Shown one piece after another: positions 1 to 6,108 of a DNA stretch of 7,079 nt. The DNA is taken from NCBI GenBank assembly GCA_009919985.1, contig RGAX01000148.1, forward strand, positions 1 through 7,079, given 5' to 3'. This DNA comes from Opitutaceae bacterium. GTDB taxonomy: Bacteria > Verrucomicrobiota > Verrucomicrobiia > Opitutales > Opitutaceae. Positions within the stretch are counted from its first letter, which is position 1. Every line of letters starts with the position of its first letter. The position numbers were made by a program, and so were the translations under genes. Under the pieces are notes generated by a model. It made no database searches, had not been told where the DNA came from, and worked only from the letters and a program-made list of their open reading frames with translations.

Positions 1-99
1 TTGCCCAACGAGTGGGATTACTTTGACCCGGCGAAGGCGGACGAGAAACGTGAGTGCGGCCTTCACGCCGCTTGGGGTAAACAGGCGGTCAGCGCCTAA
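1..99 (+). CDS. cysH: CysH, phosphoadenylyl/adenylyl-sulfate reductase, C-terminal end (partial)
   Basis: Only the last 32 codons are present, open from the left edge to a TAA at 97-99. The peptide contains DEKRECGLH at residues 15-23 of the fragment. ECGLH is the C-terminal signature of the assimilatory PAPS/APS reductase family; its cysteine is the catalytic one that forms the thiosulfonate intermediate and is regenerated by thioredoxin or glutaredoxin. The enzyme reduces activated sulfate to sulfite in the cytoplasm. The identification is supported by the next two genes, cysD and cysN, which make the activated sulfate; cysD starts 53 bases downstream. The fragment is too short to tell whether it is the Fe-S (APS) or the PAPS type, because the diagnostic cysteine pairs lie outside the window. 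A tail of about ten residues (AAWGKQAVSA) follows ECGLH. Confidence 0.82.
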   Translation: MPNEWDYFDPAKADEKRECGLHAAWGKQAVSA

Positions 100-152
100 G
101 CATTCTTACTTTTAAAATCACCGACCGTTCCGCCCTCGCGCCGCACATTGCC

Positions 153-994
153 ATGAGCAGCTATCATCTCGACCATTTGCAGCACCTCGAAACCGAGGCC
201 ATCCACATCATGCGCGAAGTTGCGGGCGAGTTTGAGCGGCCCGCGCTCTTGTTCTCAGGCGGCAAGGACTCGATTTGTCTCTTGCGGCTCGCCGAAAAAG
301 CCTTTCGCCCGTCCGAACTCCCGCTGCCGTTGCTTAACGTCGATACGGGTCACCATTTCCCTGAGTTGAACGAATTCCGCGACGCCCGTGCCGCGCAACT
401 CGGCGCCAAACTCATCGTGCGTACCGTCGAAGAGGCCATCGCCAAAGGCATCCCATCGAGGAATTCCAATTCGACTGCTGCATCGGCGGCGCCCGCCGCG
501 ATGAAGAAAAGGCCCGCGCCAAGGAGCGTTTTTTCAGTTTCCGCGACAGTTTCGGCCAATGGGATCCAAAAAATCAGCGTCCTGAAATCTGGAATCTCTA
601 TAACGGCCGTCTCAATCCCGGCGAAAACATGCGCGTGTTTCCCTTAAGTAACTGGACCGAGATGGACGTCTGGGAATACATCCAACGCGAGCGTCTCGAG
701 GTCCCGAGTATTTATTTTAGCCATCAACGCCGCTGCGTCCGTCGCGGTGGCCAATGGCTCCCCGTCAGCGACCTCGTCCCGCCGAAGCCAAGCGAAGAGG
801 TGCGCGATCTCGTCGTGCGCGTGCGCACCATCGGCGACATCATCAGTACGGGTTGCGTCGAATCTCCGGCGACAAGCGTGGCCGACATCATCACCGAAAT
901 CGCCGCCGCTCGCGTCACCGAACGCGGCTCGCGCGCCGACGACAAAGCCTCCGAAGCCGCCATGGAAGACCGCAAAAAAGCGGGCTATTTCTAA
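153..994 (+). pseudogene. cysD: CysD, sulfate adenylyltransferase small subunit, broken by internal deletion and frameshift
   Basis: CysD is the catalytic PP-loop subunit of the CysDN ATP sulfurylase, which makes APS from ATP and sulfate. The first part, from ATG 153, matches the family: HLxxLExEAIHIMREVA at the N-terminus, PP-loop SGGKDS at residues 35-40 and DTGHHFPE at 64-71. The match ends at about residue 100 (AIAKGI, base 452). From base 455 the match resumes in another frame with IEEFQFDCCIGGARRDEEKA, then WDPKNQRPE, RVFPLSNWTEMDVWEYI, and the usual C-terminal DRKKAGYF with TAA at 992-994. The two pieces give about 100 and 179 residues, against 302 for E. coli CysD. So roughly 20-25 residues (the segment normally before the GGARRDEEKxRAKER motif) are missing, and the frame changes. 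Frame one ends at a TAA at 645-647. A restart at ATG 629 would lack the PP-loop. Conservation is otherwise excellent, so the lesion is recent or an assembly error. Confidence 0.85.
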
Positions 995-1014
995 ACCTTT
1001 TGCCCGCTGTCTCC

Positions 1015-2340
1015 ATGTCTCTTTCCACCACGTCTCCCCGGCCCGTAGACATCCTCCGCTTCAATACGTGCGGCAGTGTCGATGACGGTAAATCCACGCT
1101 GATCGGGCGCCTGCTCTACGATTCGAAATCCCTCATGGAGGATCAGATCGAGGCACTAGAGCGCTCCGCTGACATCACCGGCGGCGGCCAGATCAACCTT
1201 GCCAACCTCACGGACGGCCTCCGCGCCGAGCGCGAACAAGGTATCACCATCGACGTCGCTTACCGCTACTTCGCCACGCCGCGCCGTAAGTTCATCATCG
1301 CCGACACGCCCGGCCACGTCCAATACACGCGCAACATGGTGACCGGTGCGTCCTCGGCCAACCTGTCGATCATCCTCGTCGACGCCCGCCTCGGCGTCAT
1401 TGAACAAAGTCGCCGTCACACCGCCATCGCCGCGCTCCTGCGCATCCCGCACCTCGTCGTCGCCATTAACAAAATGGATCTCGTTGGCTGGAGCGAAGCG
1501 CGCTTTCTCGAGATCCGCGCCCAGTTCGAAGCGTTTCTTCCGCGTCTGGACATCAAGGACGTGAAATTCATCCCGCTGAGCGCGCTCAACGGCGACAATG
1601 TCGTCGAGCCCTCGCCTCATACGCCGTGGTACGCCGGCCCCACGCTCCTTGGCCACCTCGAGACCGTCCACATCGCAAGCGATTTTAACCTTACGGGTTT
1701 CCGCCTACCCGTGCAGTGGGTCAACCGCCCCAACAGCCCGACCGACGCCGCGCTCCACGATTTCCGCGGCTTCAGCGGCCAGATCGCTGGCGGTATCGTG
1801 CGCACGGGTCAAAAACTCCTCGCGTTCCCGGCTGGCATCGTGACGACGGTGAAACAGATTTGGACCTACGACGGTGTGGTCGACGAAGCGTTTTGTCCGC
1901 AATCCGTCACGCTTGTACTCGAGCACGACATCGACATCAGCCGCGGATCGATGTTGGTCGCCCTCGATCATCTCCCTGGTTCCAGTTGCGATTTGCAGGC
2001 CGAGGTTTGCTGGATGCACACACGACCACTTCAGGTCGGGAAAAAATATTTCCTCAAACACACGACGCACACCGTTCAGGTCGTCGTCACCGAGCTGATC
2101 GATAAACTCAACATGTCCACCCTCGACTCCGAGTCCGCTCCGGCGGCGCTCGCGGTCAACGACATCGGCGAAATCAAACTCCGTGCCGCCCGTCCACTCG
2201 TCTTCGACGGCTACGCGACCAATCGCCTTACCGGCTCGTTCATCCTCATCGAACCCGGCACCAACGCCACCGTCGCCGCCGGTATGTTGCGCGCCCCGCA
2301 CGACGTGTTCAAACCCGAGACCGCCGACTACGTGATCTGA
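1015..2340 (+). CDS. cysN: CysN, sulfate adenylyltransferase large (GTPase) subunit
   Basis: A 441-aa translation-factor-like GTPase that drives APS synthesis by CysD through GTP hydrolysis. The G motifs are all visible: G1 GSVDDGKS at residues 20-27, G2 region GITID at 76-80, G3 DTPGH at 97-101, G4 NKMD at 152-155 and G5 SAL at 189-191. EF-Tu-like beta-barrel domains follow, ending with the family's FDGYATNRLTGSFILIEP and TVAAGML stretches. The length fits stand-alone CysN (E. coli 475 aa); there is no C-terminal APS kinase (CysC) domain as in the NodQ-type fusions. I chose ATG 1015, 20 bases after the cysD stop. The frame stays open back to about 754, but that stretch overlaps real cysD coding sequence and encodes an Arg-rich shadow peptide. 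No clear Shine-Dalgarno is visible, so the gene may depend on cotranscription or translational coupling with cysD. It appears fully intact although its partner is broken. Confidence 0.95.
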   Translation: MSLSTTSPRPVDILRFNTCGSVDDGKSTLIGRLLYDSKSLMEDQIEALERSADITGGGQINLANLTDGLRAEREQGITIDVAYRYFATPRRKFIIADTPGHVQYTRNMVTGASSANLSIILVDARLGVIEQSRRHTAIAALLRIPHLVVAINKMDLVGWSEARFLEIRAQFEAFLPRLDIKDVKFIPLSALNGDNVVEPSPHTPWYAGPTLLGHLETVHIASDFNLTGFRLPVQWVNRPNSPTDAALHDFRGFSGQIAGGIVRTGQKLLAFPAGIVTTVKQIWTYDGVVDEAFCPQSVTLVLEHDIDISRGSMLVALDHLPGSSCDLQAEVCWMHTRPLQVGKKYFLKHTTHTVQVVVTELIDKLNMSTLDSESAPAALAVNDIGEIKLRAARPLVFDGYATNRLTGSFILIEPGTNATVAAGMLRAPHDVFKPETADYVI

Positions 2341-2375
2341 TTTTTATCGCCCGTCTTTCTAGCCCTTAACCCCGC

Positions 2376-2789
2376 GTGAAAATCTCCGTCAAAGTCGATT
2401 ACGCCTGCCGCGTCATGGCCGAACTCGCGCGCTTGTACGGCTCCGGCGAACTCGCGCAGATTGAACACCTCGCAAAAACCGAGGCTGTGCCTGCGAGTTT
2501 CCTCGCGCAGATCCTCGGTAAACTCCGTACCCACGGCCTCATCGTCAGCCGCCGCGGCAATCAAGGCGGTTTTACGCTCGCGCGCCCGCCCGAGGAAATT
2601 TCGCTCTACGACATCTTAATCGCCGTCGAGGGCGAATGCCTGCAACGCAGCGGCAACGTCGCCGGGCGCAGCGGCCGCCGCATGAAACAAGTCTGGGATG
2701 AAGTCGCCGCCGCGCTCGTTCAAAAAACCCAGAGCTACACACTTAACCAGCTCGCCACCAAGCAGCAGGCTGAAATGTATTACATTTAA
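2376..2789 (+). CDS. Rrf2-family transcriptional regulator, probably of the sulfate assimilation genes
   Basis: A 137-aa protein starting at GTG 2376 with the typical Rrf2 opening (MKISVKVDYACRVMAELA), a winged helix-turn-helix covering about residues 1-80 and the wing motif RRGNQGGFTLARP at 59-71, followed by the usual EISLYDILIAVEG dimer-helix start. The family includes IscR, NsrR and CymR. Only two cysteines are present (C11 and C88), so the three-cysteine Fe-S site of IscR/NsrR (spaced about 5 apart after residue 90) is missing; the region after C88 has none. This resembles CymR-type regulators, which lack a cluster and sense cysteine status through a partner protein, but orthology to CymR is not shown. 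The position 35 bases after cysN and on the same strand suggests control of the cys genes. I could not identify an operator. No Shine-Dalgarno is seen before the GTG; another in-frame start was not favoured because the N-terminus already aligns to the family. Confidence 0.88.
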   Translation: MKISVKVDYACRVMAELARLYGSGELAQIEHLAKTEAVPASFLAQILGKLRTHGLIVSRRGNQGGFTLARPPEEISLYDILIAVEGECLQRSGNVAGRSGRRMKQVWDEVAAALVQKTQSYTLNQLATKQQAEMYYI

Positions 2790-2884
2790 GTGGGCGGCGC
2801 AAAACGACCGGCGAACACGTTGCGGCGGGAAAGTGTTTGCCAGCGTGGTCCGCGGACACCGAGCTGGGTCATCATTTATCCCGT

Positions 2885-3358
2885 ATGAACGAAGACATTC
2901 TCAAAGCCATCCACGAAGAATTAGTCAGCATCCGCCAGCTCTTGGCCGAGGCTAACAAAGCCCAGCCCCGTAGCCAACCTGCGCGCGCCATGAGCAGTGC
3001 CTCGAATTATTCGAGCGGCAGTGCCAGTGGCGACGAAGTCATTCTGCAGCCGAGCGAGGTCGTCCCCAACGCCGGTGAGGTCCAAGTGCATTTCGGCAAA
3101 AACAACGGCGTTGCCCTCTCCAAACTCAGCGAGCGCTCCCTGTCTTGGTACGCGACGGAACAGCCCCCGCGACTCGATAGCAGCGGTAAACCCTATCCTG
3201 CGCGCCCGCAGGAAGCGACACTGCGCAACGCCGCCCGTACGCTCTGGCACCAAAACCGCGGCACCCTCGGTCAAGCCGACGCGCCCAAGGCTAAAGCTGC
3301 GCCCGACATGGTCGCCGAAGCGCCTGCGCATCCTTCCGACGAAGAAGTACCGTTCTGA
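2885..3358 (+). CDS. FGK-motif (DUF3820/ExoX C-terminal-like) protein with an SSB-like acidic C-terminal tip
   Basis: A 157-aa cytoplasmic protein of unknown function. Residues 1-24 form a predicted amphipathic helix with regularly spaced Ile/Leu (ILKAIHEELVSIRQLLAEA), a likely coiled coil. A Ser/Ala/Pro-rich linker covers about 25-64. Residues 66-90 carry the pattern VHFGKNNGVALSKL, then SLSWYA, which resembles the small FGK(x)kGk-L-elp-YLeWl domain of DUF3820 proteins and of the C-terminus of exonuclease X-like proteins. A helical stretch (ATLRNAARTLWHQNRG) ends near 126. After an Ala/Pro/Lys linker the last residues are SDEEVPF (151-157), very like the conserved DDDIPF tip that bacterial SSB uses to bind repair and replication proteins. 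I infer a DNA-metabolism role, but this is not established. ATG 2885 is chosen because it starts the helix; a TTG 48 bases upstream would add an uncharacteristic peptide. It lies 95 bases after the Rrf2 gene, so probably has its own transcript. Confidence 0.75.
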   Translation: MNEDILKAIHEELVSIRQLLAEANKAQPRSQPARAMSSASNYSSGSASGDEVILQPSEVVPNAGEVQVHFGKNNGVALSKLSERSLSWYATEQPPRLDSSGKPYPARPQEATLRNAARTLWHQNRGTLGQADAPKAKAAPDMVAEAPAHPSDEEVPF

Positions 3359-3414
3359 TCGCCGTCAGCGCCAGCGTCCTTGCGGCGCGAGATGTAAAAG
3401 TTTTATGATGTGAA

Positions 3415-3436
3415 GGGCCGGAGAAAAAACCGGCCT
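3415..3436 (+). terminator. GC-rich hairpin, possible (bidirectional) terminator
   Basis: A perfect six-base inverted repeat, GGCCGG at 3416-3421 and CCGGCC at 3430-3435, encloses an A-rich loop of eight bases. A terminal G-U pair is possible on the + strand. It lies 57 bases after the stop of the + strand FGK gene and 8 bases after the stop of the possible - strand microprotein (3444-3590), the place for a shared convergent terminator. No clean U-tract follows on either strand, so intrinsic termination is not certain. Confidence 0.4.
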
Positions 3437-3443
3437 GAGGTGA

Positions 3444-3590
3444 TTACTTGAGTCCACCCATGAAGGCGTGGCGCGCAGGCTTCGCCAAGAAACGCGTCAT
3501 GCGCGGAGACATTGCGTTGTACACTAACGCCAGAAATCCCTCGCCCATGAAAACGAAAAACACAAAAACTGCCCCTCGACCCGTCGCCAT
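3444..3590 (-). CDS. Possible 48-aa single-pass membrane microprotein
   Basis: A short open frame from ATG (complement of 3588-3590) to TAA (complement of 3444-3446). The peptide starts MATGRG, continues with a strongly hydrophobic stretch AVFVFFVFMGEGFLALVYNAM (split by one Gly-Glu-Gly) at residues 7-27, and ends with a basic tail, SPRMTRFLAKPARHAFMGGLK. A hydrophobic segment followed by an Arg/Lys-rich tail is typical of small membrane proteins and suggests an out-to-in orientation with the tail in the cytoplasm. A GC-rich hairpin starts 8 bases after the stop, which favours a real transcript on this strand. Against it: no convincing Shine-Dalgarno (AGGAG lies about 20 bases upstream of the ATG), and I recognise no family. 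In the same region the + strand holds a competing 73-codon frame (3547-3768). Treat as a candidate only. Confidence 0.4.
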   Translation of the reverse strand: MATGRGAVFVFFVFMGEGFLALVYNAMSPRMTRFLAKPARHAFMGGLK

Positions 3591-3911
3591 GAATCGTCTG
3601 CCCGAGCAAATCAGCGCTCCTGGTCAAACCATCGCCCATACGATCACTACGCATCAGAGTGATCCGCAGCATCACTTTCACGCAAGAGCTCAGCCCGTGG
3701 ACAGCCGCGTGAGTGTAGCCGCTGGCGAGCGCCTGCAGCGCGTCCGCGCCCGCGCTCAGGCGAATTAATTTTTTAACCCCGGCTCGTGTTTTTCGAGCCG
3801 CCAAGGGAGACGTGCCTTCGTGCTACGTTACGAGTTCGTGCCGGCCGTACTCTTTCATGGACAAGTGGCAGGCGACTTGCTCAGTTGTCGTCAAGCTACT
3901 CTCCAACACTG
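3591..3911. other. Stretch without a confident gene, upstream of phoH
   Basis: About 320 bases with no recognisable protein. On the + strand a frame from ATG 3547 to TAA 3766-3768 could encode a 73-aa basic, His/Gln/Arg-rich peptide; its stop lies 11 bases before a GC hairpin (3780-3800). I recognise no family in it and it overlaps the better-looking - strand microprotein, so it is not called as a gene. An AT-rich patch (GAATTAATTTTTTAA) lies at 3761-3775. The rest, 3801-3911, should hold the promoter and leader of phoH, but I cannot point to good -35 and -10 boxes. Confidence 0.45.
3780..3800 (+). terminator. GC-rich hairpin upstream of phoH
   Basis: A seven-base perfect inverted repeat, CGGCTCG at 3780-3786 and CGAGCCG at 3794-3800, with a T-rich loop of seven bases (TGTTTTT). 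It has the same architecture as the hairpin at 3415-3436. It stands 11 bases after the TAA of an uncertain + strand frame and about 110 bases before phoH. No U-tract follows on the + strand. It could be a terminator for an upstream small transcript or a structured leader element. Confidence 0.35.
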
Positions 3912-5450
3912 ATGGAAAAAACTAAAGGAGCTTCGGCTCTCAGTCAGCGGAACAGGGTTTCGGTCAAAGTGAAGACCTTCGTGCTCGACACGAATGTTCT
4001 CCTTCACGACCCGCAATCGATCTATAAATTCGAGAACAACAACCTCGCCATCCCCGTCGAGGTTCTCGAGGAACTCGATGCGATCAAAGGCGAACAGTCC
4101 ACCGAGCGTGGCCGCAACGCCCGCCGCGTCCACCGCATCTTGCAGGAGCTCTTGCCTGACTCCCGCTCCATGCACGAGGGCGTGAAACTCTCTAATGGCG
4201 GCACGCTCTCCGTCATCATCAATCCCTATCTCGCTGATCCCTCGCGGCGCTCCGCCGCGATGGAACGCCTCCGCGCGATTTTGCCCGATCTTTCCAAAAA
4301 AGATAACCGCATCATCGCCTCCGCGCTCTTCGTTCAAGAGCAAAATCAGCCGCCGACCATTCTCGTCACCAAGGACGTTAACGTCCAACTCAAGGCCCGC
4401 GCCGTCGGCCTCGAGTCCGAAGATTATCTCAACGACAAAGTCCCCGAGACCGACGAGGAACTCAGTTATCGTGAGATCCCGCTGAGCCTCTACGAGCTCC
4501 AGCGCTTTTGCTCCGAAGGCGCCTTCGACCTCGGTACCGTTGCCGGCGAACCGCTTTATCTCAACGAGTACGTGCTGCTCCGCTCCGACGAAGGCAAAAC
4601 CATGCCCGCCCGTTATTATGGCGATGGCGTCGTGCGCCGCCTCAAACTCCCCGATTTCGTCAAAGCACCCGGGGGCATCCCCGTCCGCGCGCGCAACCTC
4701 GAGCAGCAATTTTTCATGGATGCGCTCCTCGACGACAGCATCCACATGCTCACTTGCTACGGCAAAGCCGGCACCGGTAAGACGCTCCTTTCGACCGCCT
4801 GCGCCCTCCACCAGACGCATGACGATCACTCCCACTACGACGGCGTTTCCATTTCTCGGCCCGTGATCGCTCTTGGCAAAGACATCGGTTTCCTCCCCGG
4901 CACCCTTGAGGAAAAAATGAAACCCTGGCTCCAGCCCTACCACGACGCGCTCGAAGTCCTCATCCCCTCGAAGCCGCAGAAAGATCCGCAGTTTGCCTCC
5001 AAAAAAGTTTCTAAGAAGAAACACAGAAAACACGACGAGCACTTTAGCGCGCAGATGAACGCGCCGCAGCCCAGCCACGTCACCCAACACGGCGGCAACC
5101 ACGGCCCCGCCGTGAAACCGTATGAACGCCTCCTTAAAAGCGGCCTCGTTGAAATTGAGGCACTGGCGTTTATTCGCGGTCGATCGATCGCGCGTCGTTT
5201 TTTCATCTTGGACGAAGCCCAACAACTCACGCCGCACGAAGTTAAGACGGTCATCACGCGTATTTCCGAAGGCTCAAAAATCGTGCTCATCGGCGACCCC
5301 GCGCAGATCGACAATCCCTACGTCGACCGCCGCAGCAACGGCCTAGTCTATTGCCACAACCGCATGAAGGGCCAGTCGATCGCCGCGCACGTGAAACTCA
5401 CCAAAGGCGAACGCTCCAAGCTCGCCGAACTCGCTGCGGACTTGCTCTGA
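3912..5450 (+). CDS. phoH: PIN-PhoH protein (PIN ribonuclease domain fused to PhoH ATPase)
   Basis: A 512-aa cytoplasmic protein joining an N-terminal PIN nuclease domain (about residues 20-165) to a C-terminal PhoH ATPase domain (about 260-512). PIN: TFVLDTNVLL with acidic D26, further acidic positions at D131 (KKDNRIIASA) and D155 (VTKDVNVQLKA). PhoH: Walker A GKAGTGKT at 284-291, SRPVIALGKDIGFLPG at 315-330, Walker B with LDEAQ at 433-437, and GDPAQIDNPYVD at 461-472. Relatives such as mycobacterial PhoH2 act as ATP-dependent RNA helicases/RNases, so RNA unwinding and cleavage is the likely job. An unusual Lys/His/Gln-rich insertion occupies about residues 354-400, where most relatives pass directly from the MKPW helix to the KPYE segment. 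ATG 3912 is chosen; a GTG at 3969 just before the PIN domain is an alternative, and the open frame further upstream (GTG 3786) runs through a hairpin and looks noncoding. It converges with the next gene, 16 bases between stops. Confidence 0.93.
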   Translation: MEKTKGASALSQRNRVSVKVKTFVLDTNVLLHDPQSIYKFENNNLAIPVEVLEELDAIKGEQSTERGRNARRVHRILQELLPDSRSMHEGVKLSNGGTLSVIINPYLADPSRRSAAMERLRAILPDLSKKDNRIIASALFVQEQNQPPTILVTKDVNVQLKARAVGLESEDYLNDKVPETDEELSYREIPLSLYELQRFCSEGAFDLGTVAGEPLYLNEYVLLRSDEGKTMPARYYGDGVVRRLKLPDFVKAPGGIPVRARNLEQQFFMDALLDDSIHMLTCYGKAGTGKTLLSTACALHQTHDDHSHYDGVSISRPVIALGKDIGFLPGTLEEKMKPWLQPYHDALEVLIPSKPQKDPQFASKKVSKKKHRKHDEHFSAQMNAPQPSHVTQHGGNHGPAVKPYERLLKSGLVEIEALAFIRGRSIARRFFILDEAQQLTPHEVKTVITRISEGSKIVLIGDPAQIDNPYVDRRSNGLVYCHNRMKGQSIAAHVKLTKGERSKLAELAADLL

Positions 5451-5466
5451 CGATCGCGAGCGCGGC

Positions 5467-6048
5467 TTAAGCGTTTTGCGTACGTGCACCGAGCAGGCTT
5501 GGTGTGCCCTTGCGTAGGGCCGCTGCTTCCATCGCCAAGGCAAACAGGCCGGTGAATAGCAAATCACTCACGAGCGTGTTGCGAAAAAATGAAAGAGTGG
5601 GCGCAAATTGAGGATGACCGATCGTCATCGCTTGCCACCAACCCGCTGCTGTCCGCGTGTAGCCGCTGTCGCCGAGCCACGAAGCGGTATTGGTCACAAA
5701 ATAAAACAACAGCGCCCCGCCGAGCGCACCGCTAAATAAATTTAGCCAGCTGCGGCGTTGTGCTACGATTAGGCCGAAGCCTAGGGCGCCGGCGAAACAC
5801 ACGGTGCGCAGAGCGGCACCGCCGAGCGTCCATTGGTAGCCGTATTCGACCGCGTAATAATGATCGATATAGATATCGGTGAGCGTGAGCGCGGCGAAAG
5901 GCGCGAGCCGTTGCCATATGTTGCTAAAATAAACCCCGCCGCAAAAAGCCAACGCCATCAGCGGCGAGAAATTACTGAGCGCCGGTGTGTGGAGCGCGAG
6001 CACGCGCCAAGCGGCGGCGAGGACTAAGAGCAAAAGGGCGAACGGCAT
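5467..6048 (-). CDS. DUF6580-family membrane protein, putative transporter
   Basis: A 193-aa integral membrane protein with about five to six hydrophobic segments, beginning with MPFALLLLVLAAAWRVLAL. Features I associate with the DUF6580 family: NFSPLMALAFCGGVYF at residues 26-41, LTDIY at 56-60, the small-residue helix FSGALGGALLFYFVTN at 105-120 followed by SWL, GY at 129-130, and the C-terminal FFRNTLVSDLLFTGLF at 154-169. The family is of unknown function; its size and topology are like those of substrate-binding (S) components of ECF vitamin transporters, which is an inference and not proof. It is the last gene of the - strand cluster, 60 bases downstream of a cobalamin adenosyltransferase, so a cobalamin- or cofactor-related transport role is a reasonable hypothesis. 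Cysteines are at 36 and 84. ATG at 6048 begins directly with the first membrane helix. Its tail meets phoH with only 16 bases between stops and no clear terminator. Confidence 0.75.
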   Translation of the reverse strand: MPFALLLLVLAAAWRVLALHTPALSNFSPLMALAFCGGVYFSNIWQRLAPFAALTLTDIYIDHYYAVEYGYQWTLGGAALRTVCFAGALGFGLIVAQRRSWLNLFSGALGGALLFYFVTNTASWLGDSGYTRTAAGWWQAMTIGHPQFAPTLSFFRNTLVSDLLFTGLFALAMEAAALRKGTPSLLGARTQNA

Positions 6049-6108
6049 GGCAGGAGATTGGTTAGGAACGGGCTAGTTTAACAGGTTTTTTCCGGTGCGC
6101 CCGGTGTT

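Noticed and set aside
445..480. Programmed ribosomal frameshift in cysD
   Set aside because: No slippery heptamer is apparent, and family residues are missing at the junction, so a frameshift alone would not restore a normal protein.
754..1014. Upstream in-frame extension of cysN
   Set aside because: It overlaps conserved cysD coding sequence in another frame and encodes an Arg/His-rich peptide with no family resemblance; CysN similarity starts shortly after ATG 1015.
1156..2301. Open frames on the - strand opposite cysN
   Set aside because: Antisense shadows of CysN; low-complexity Asp/Arg/Gly peptides with no motifs.
2848..2857. GTCCGCGGAC palindrome upstream of the FGK gene as an operator
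   Set aside because: A ten-base palindrome is expected several times by chance in seven kilobases, and there is no second copy near the other genes.
3547..3768. 73-codon + strand frame ending just before the hairpin at 3780
   Set aside because: No recognisable family and it overlaps the more protein-like - strand frame; the stop-to-hairpin spacing is suggestive but not sufficient.
3924..3930. AAAGGAG as the ribosome binding site of phoH
   Set aside because: It lies inside the frame after ATG 3912, and no start codon follows at a usable distance; the next in-frame GTG (3969) is about 38 bases away.
3891..5237. Long open frame on the - strand opposite phoH (about 448 codons)
   Set aside because: Fully antisense to a clearly conserved PIN-PhoH gene; long antisense frames are expected from G+C-rich codon usage and the peptide shows no domain.
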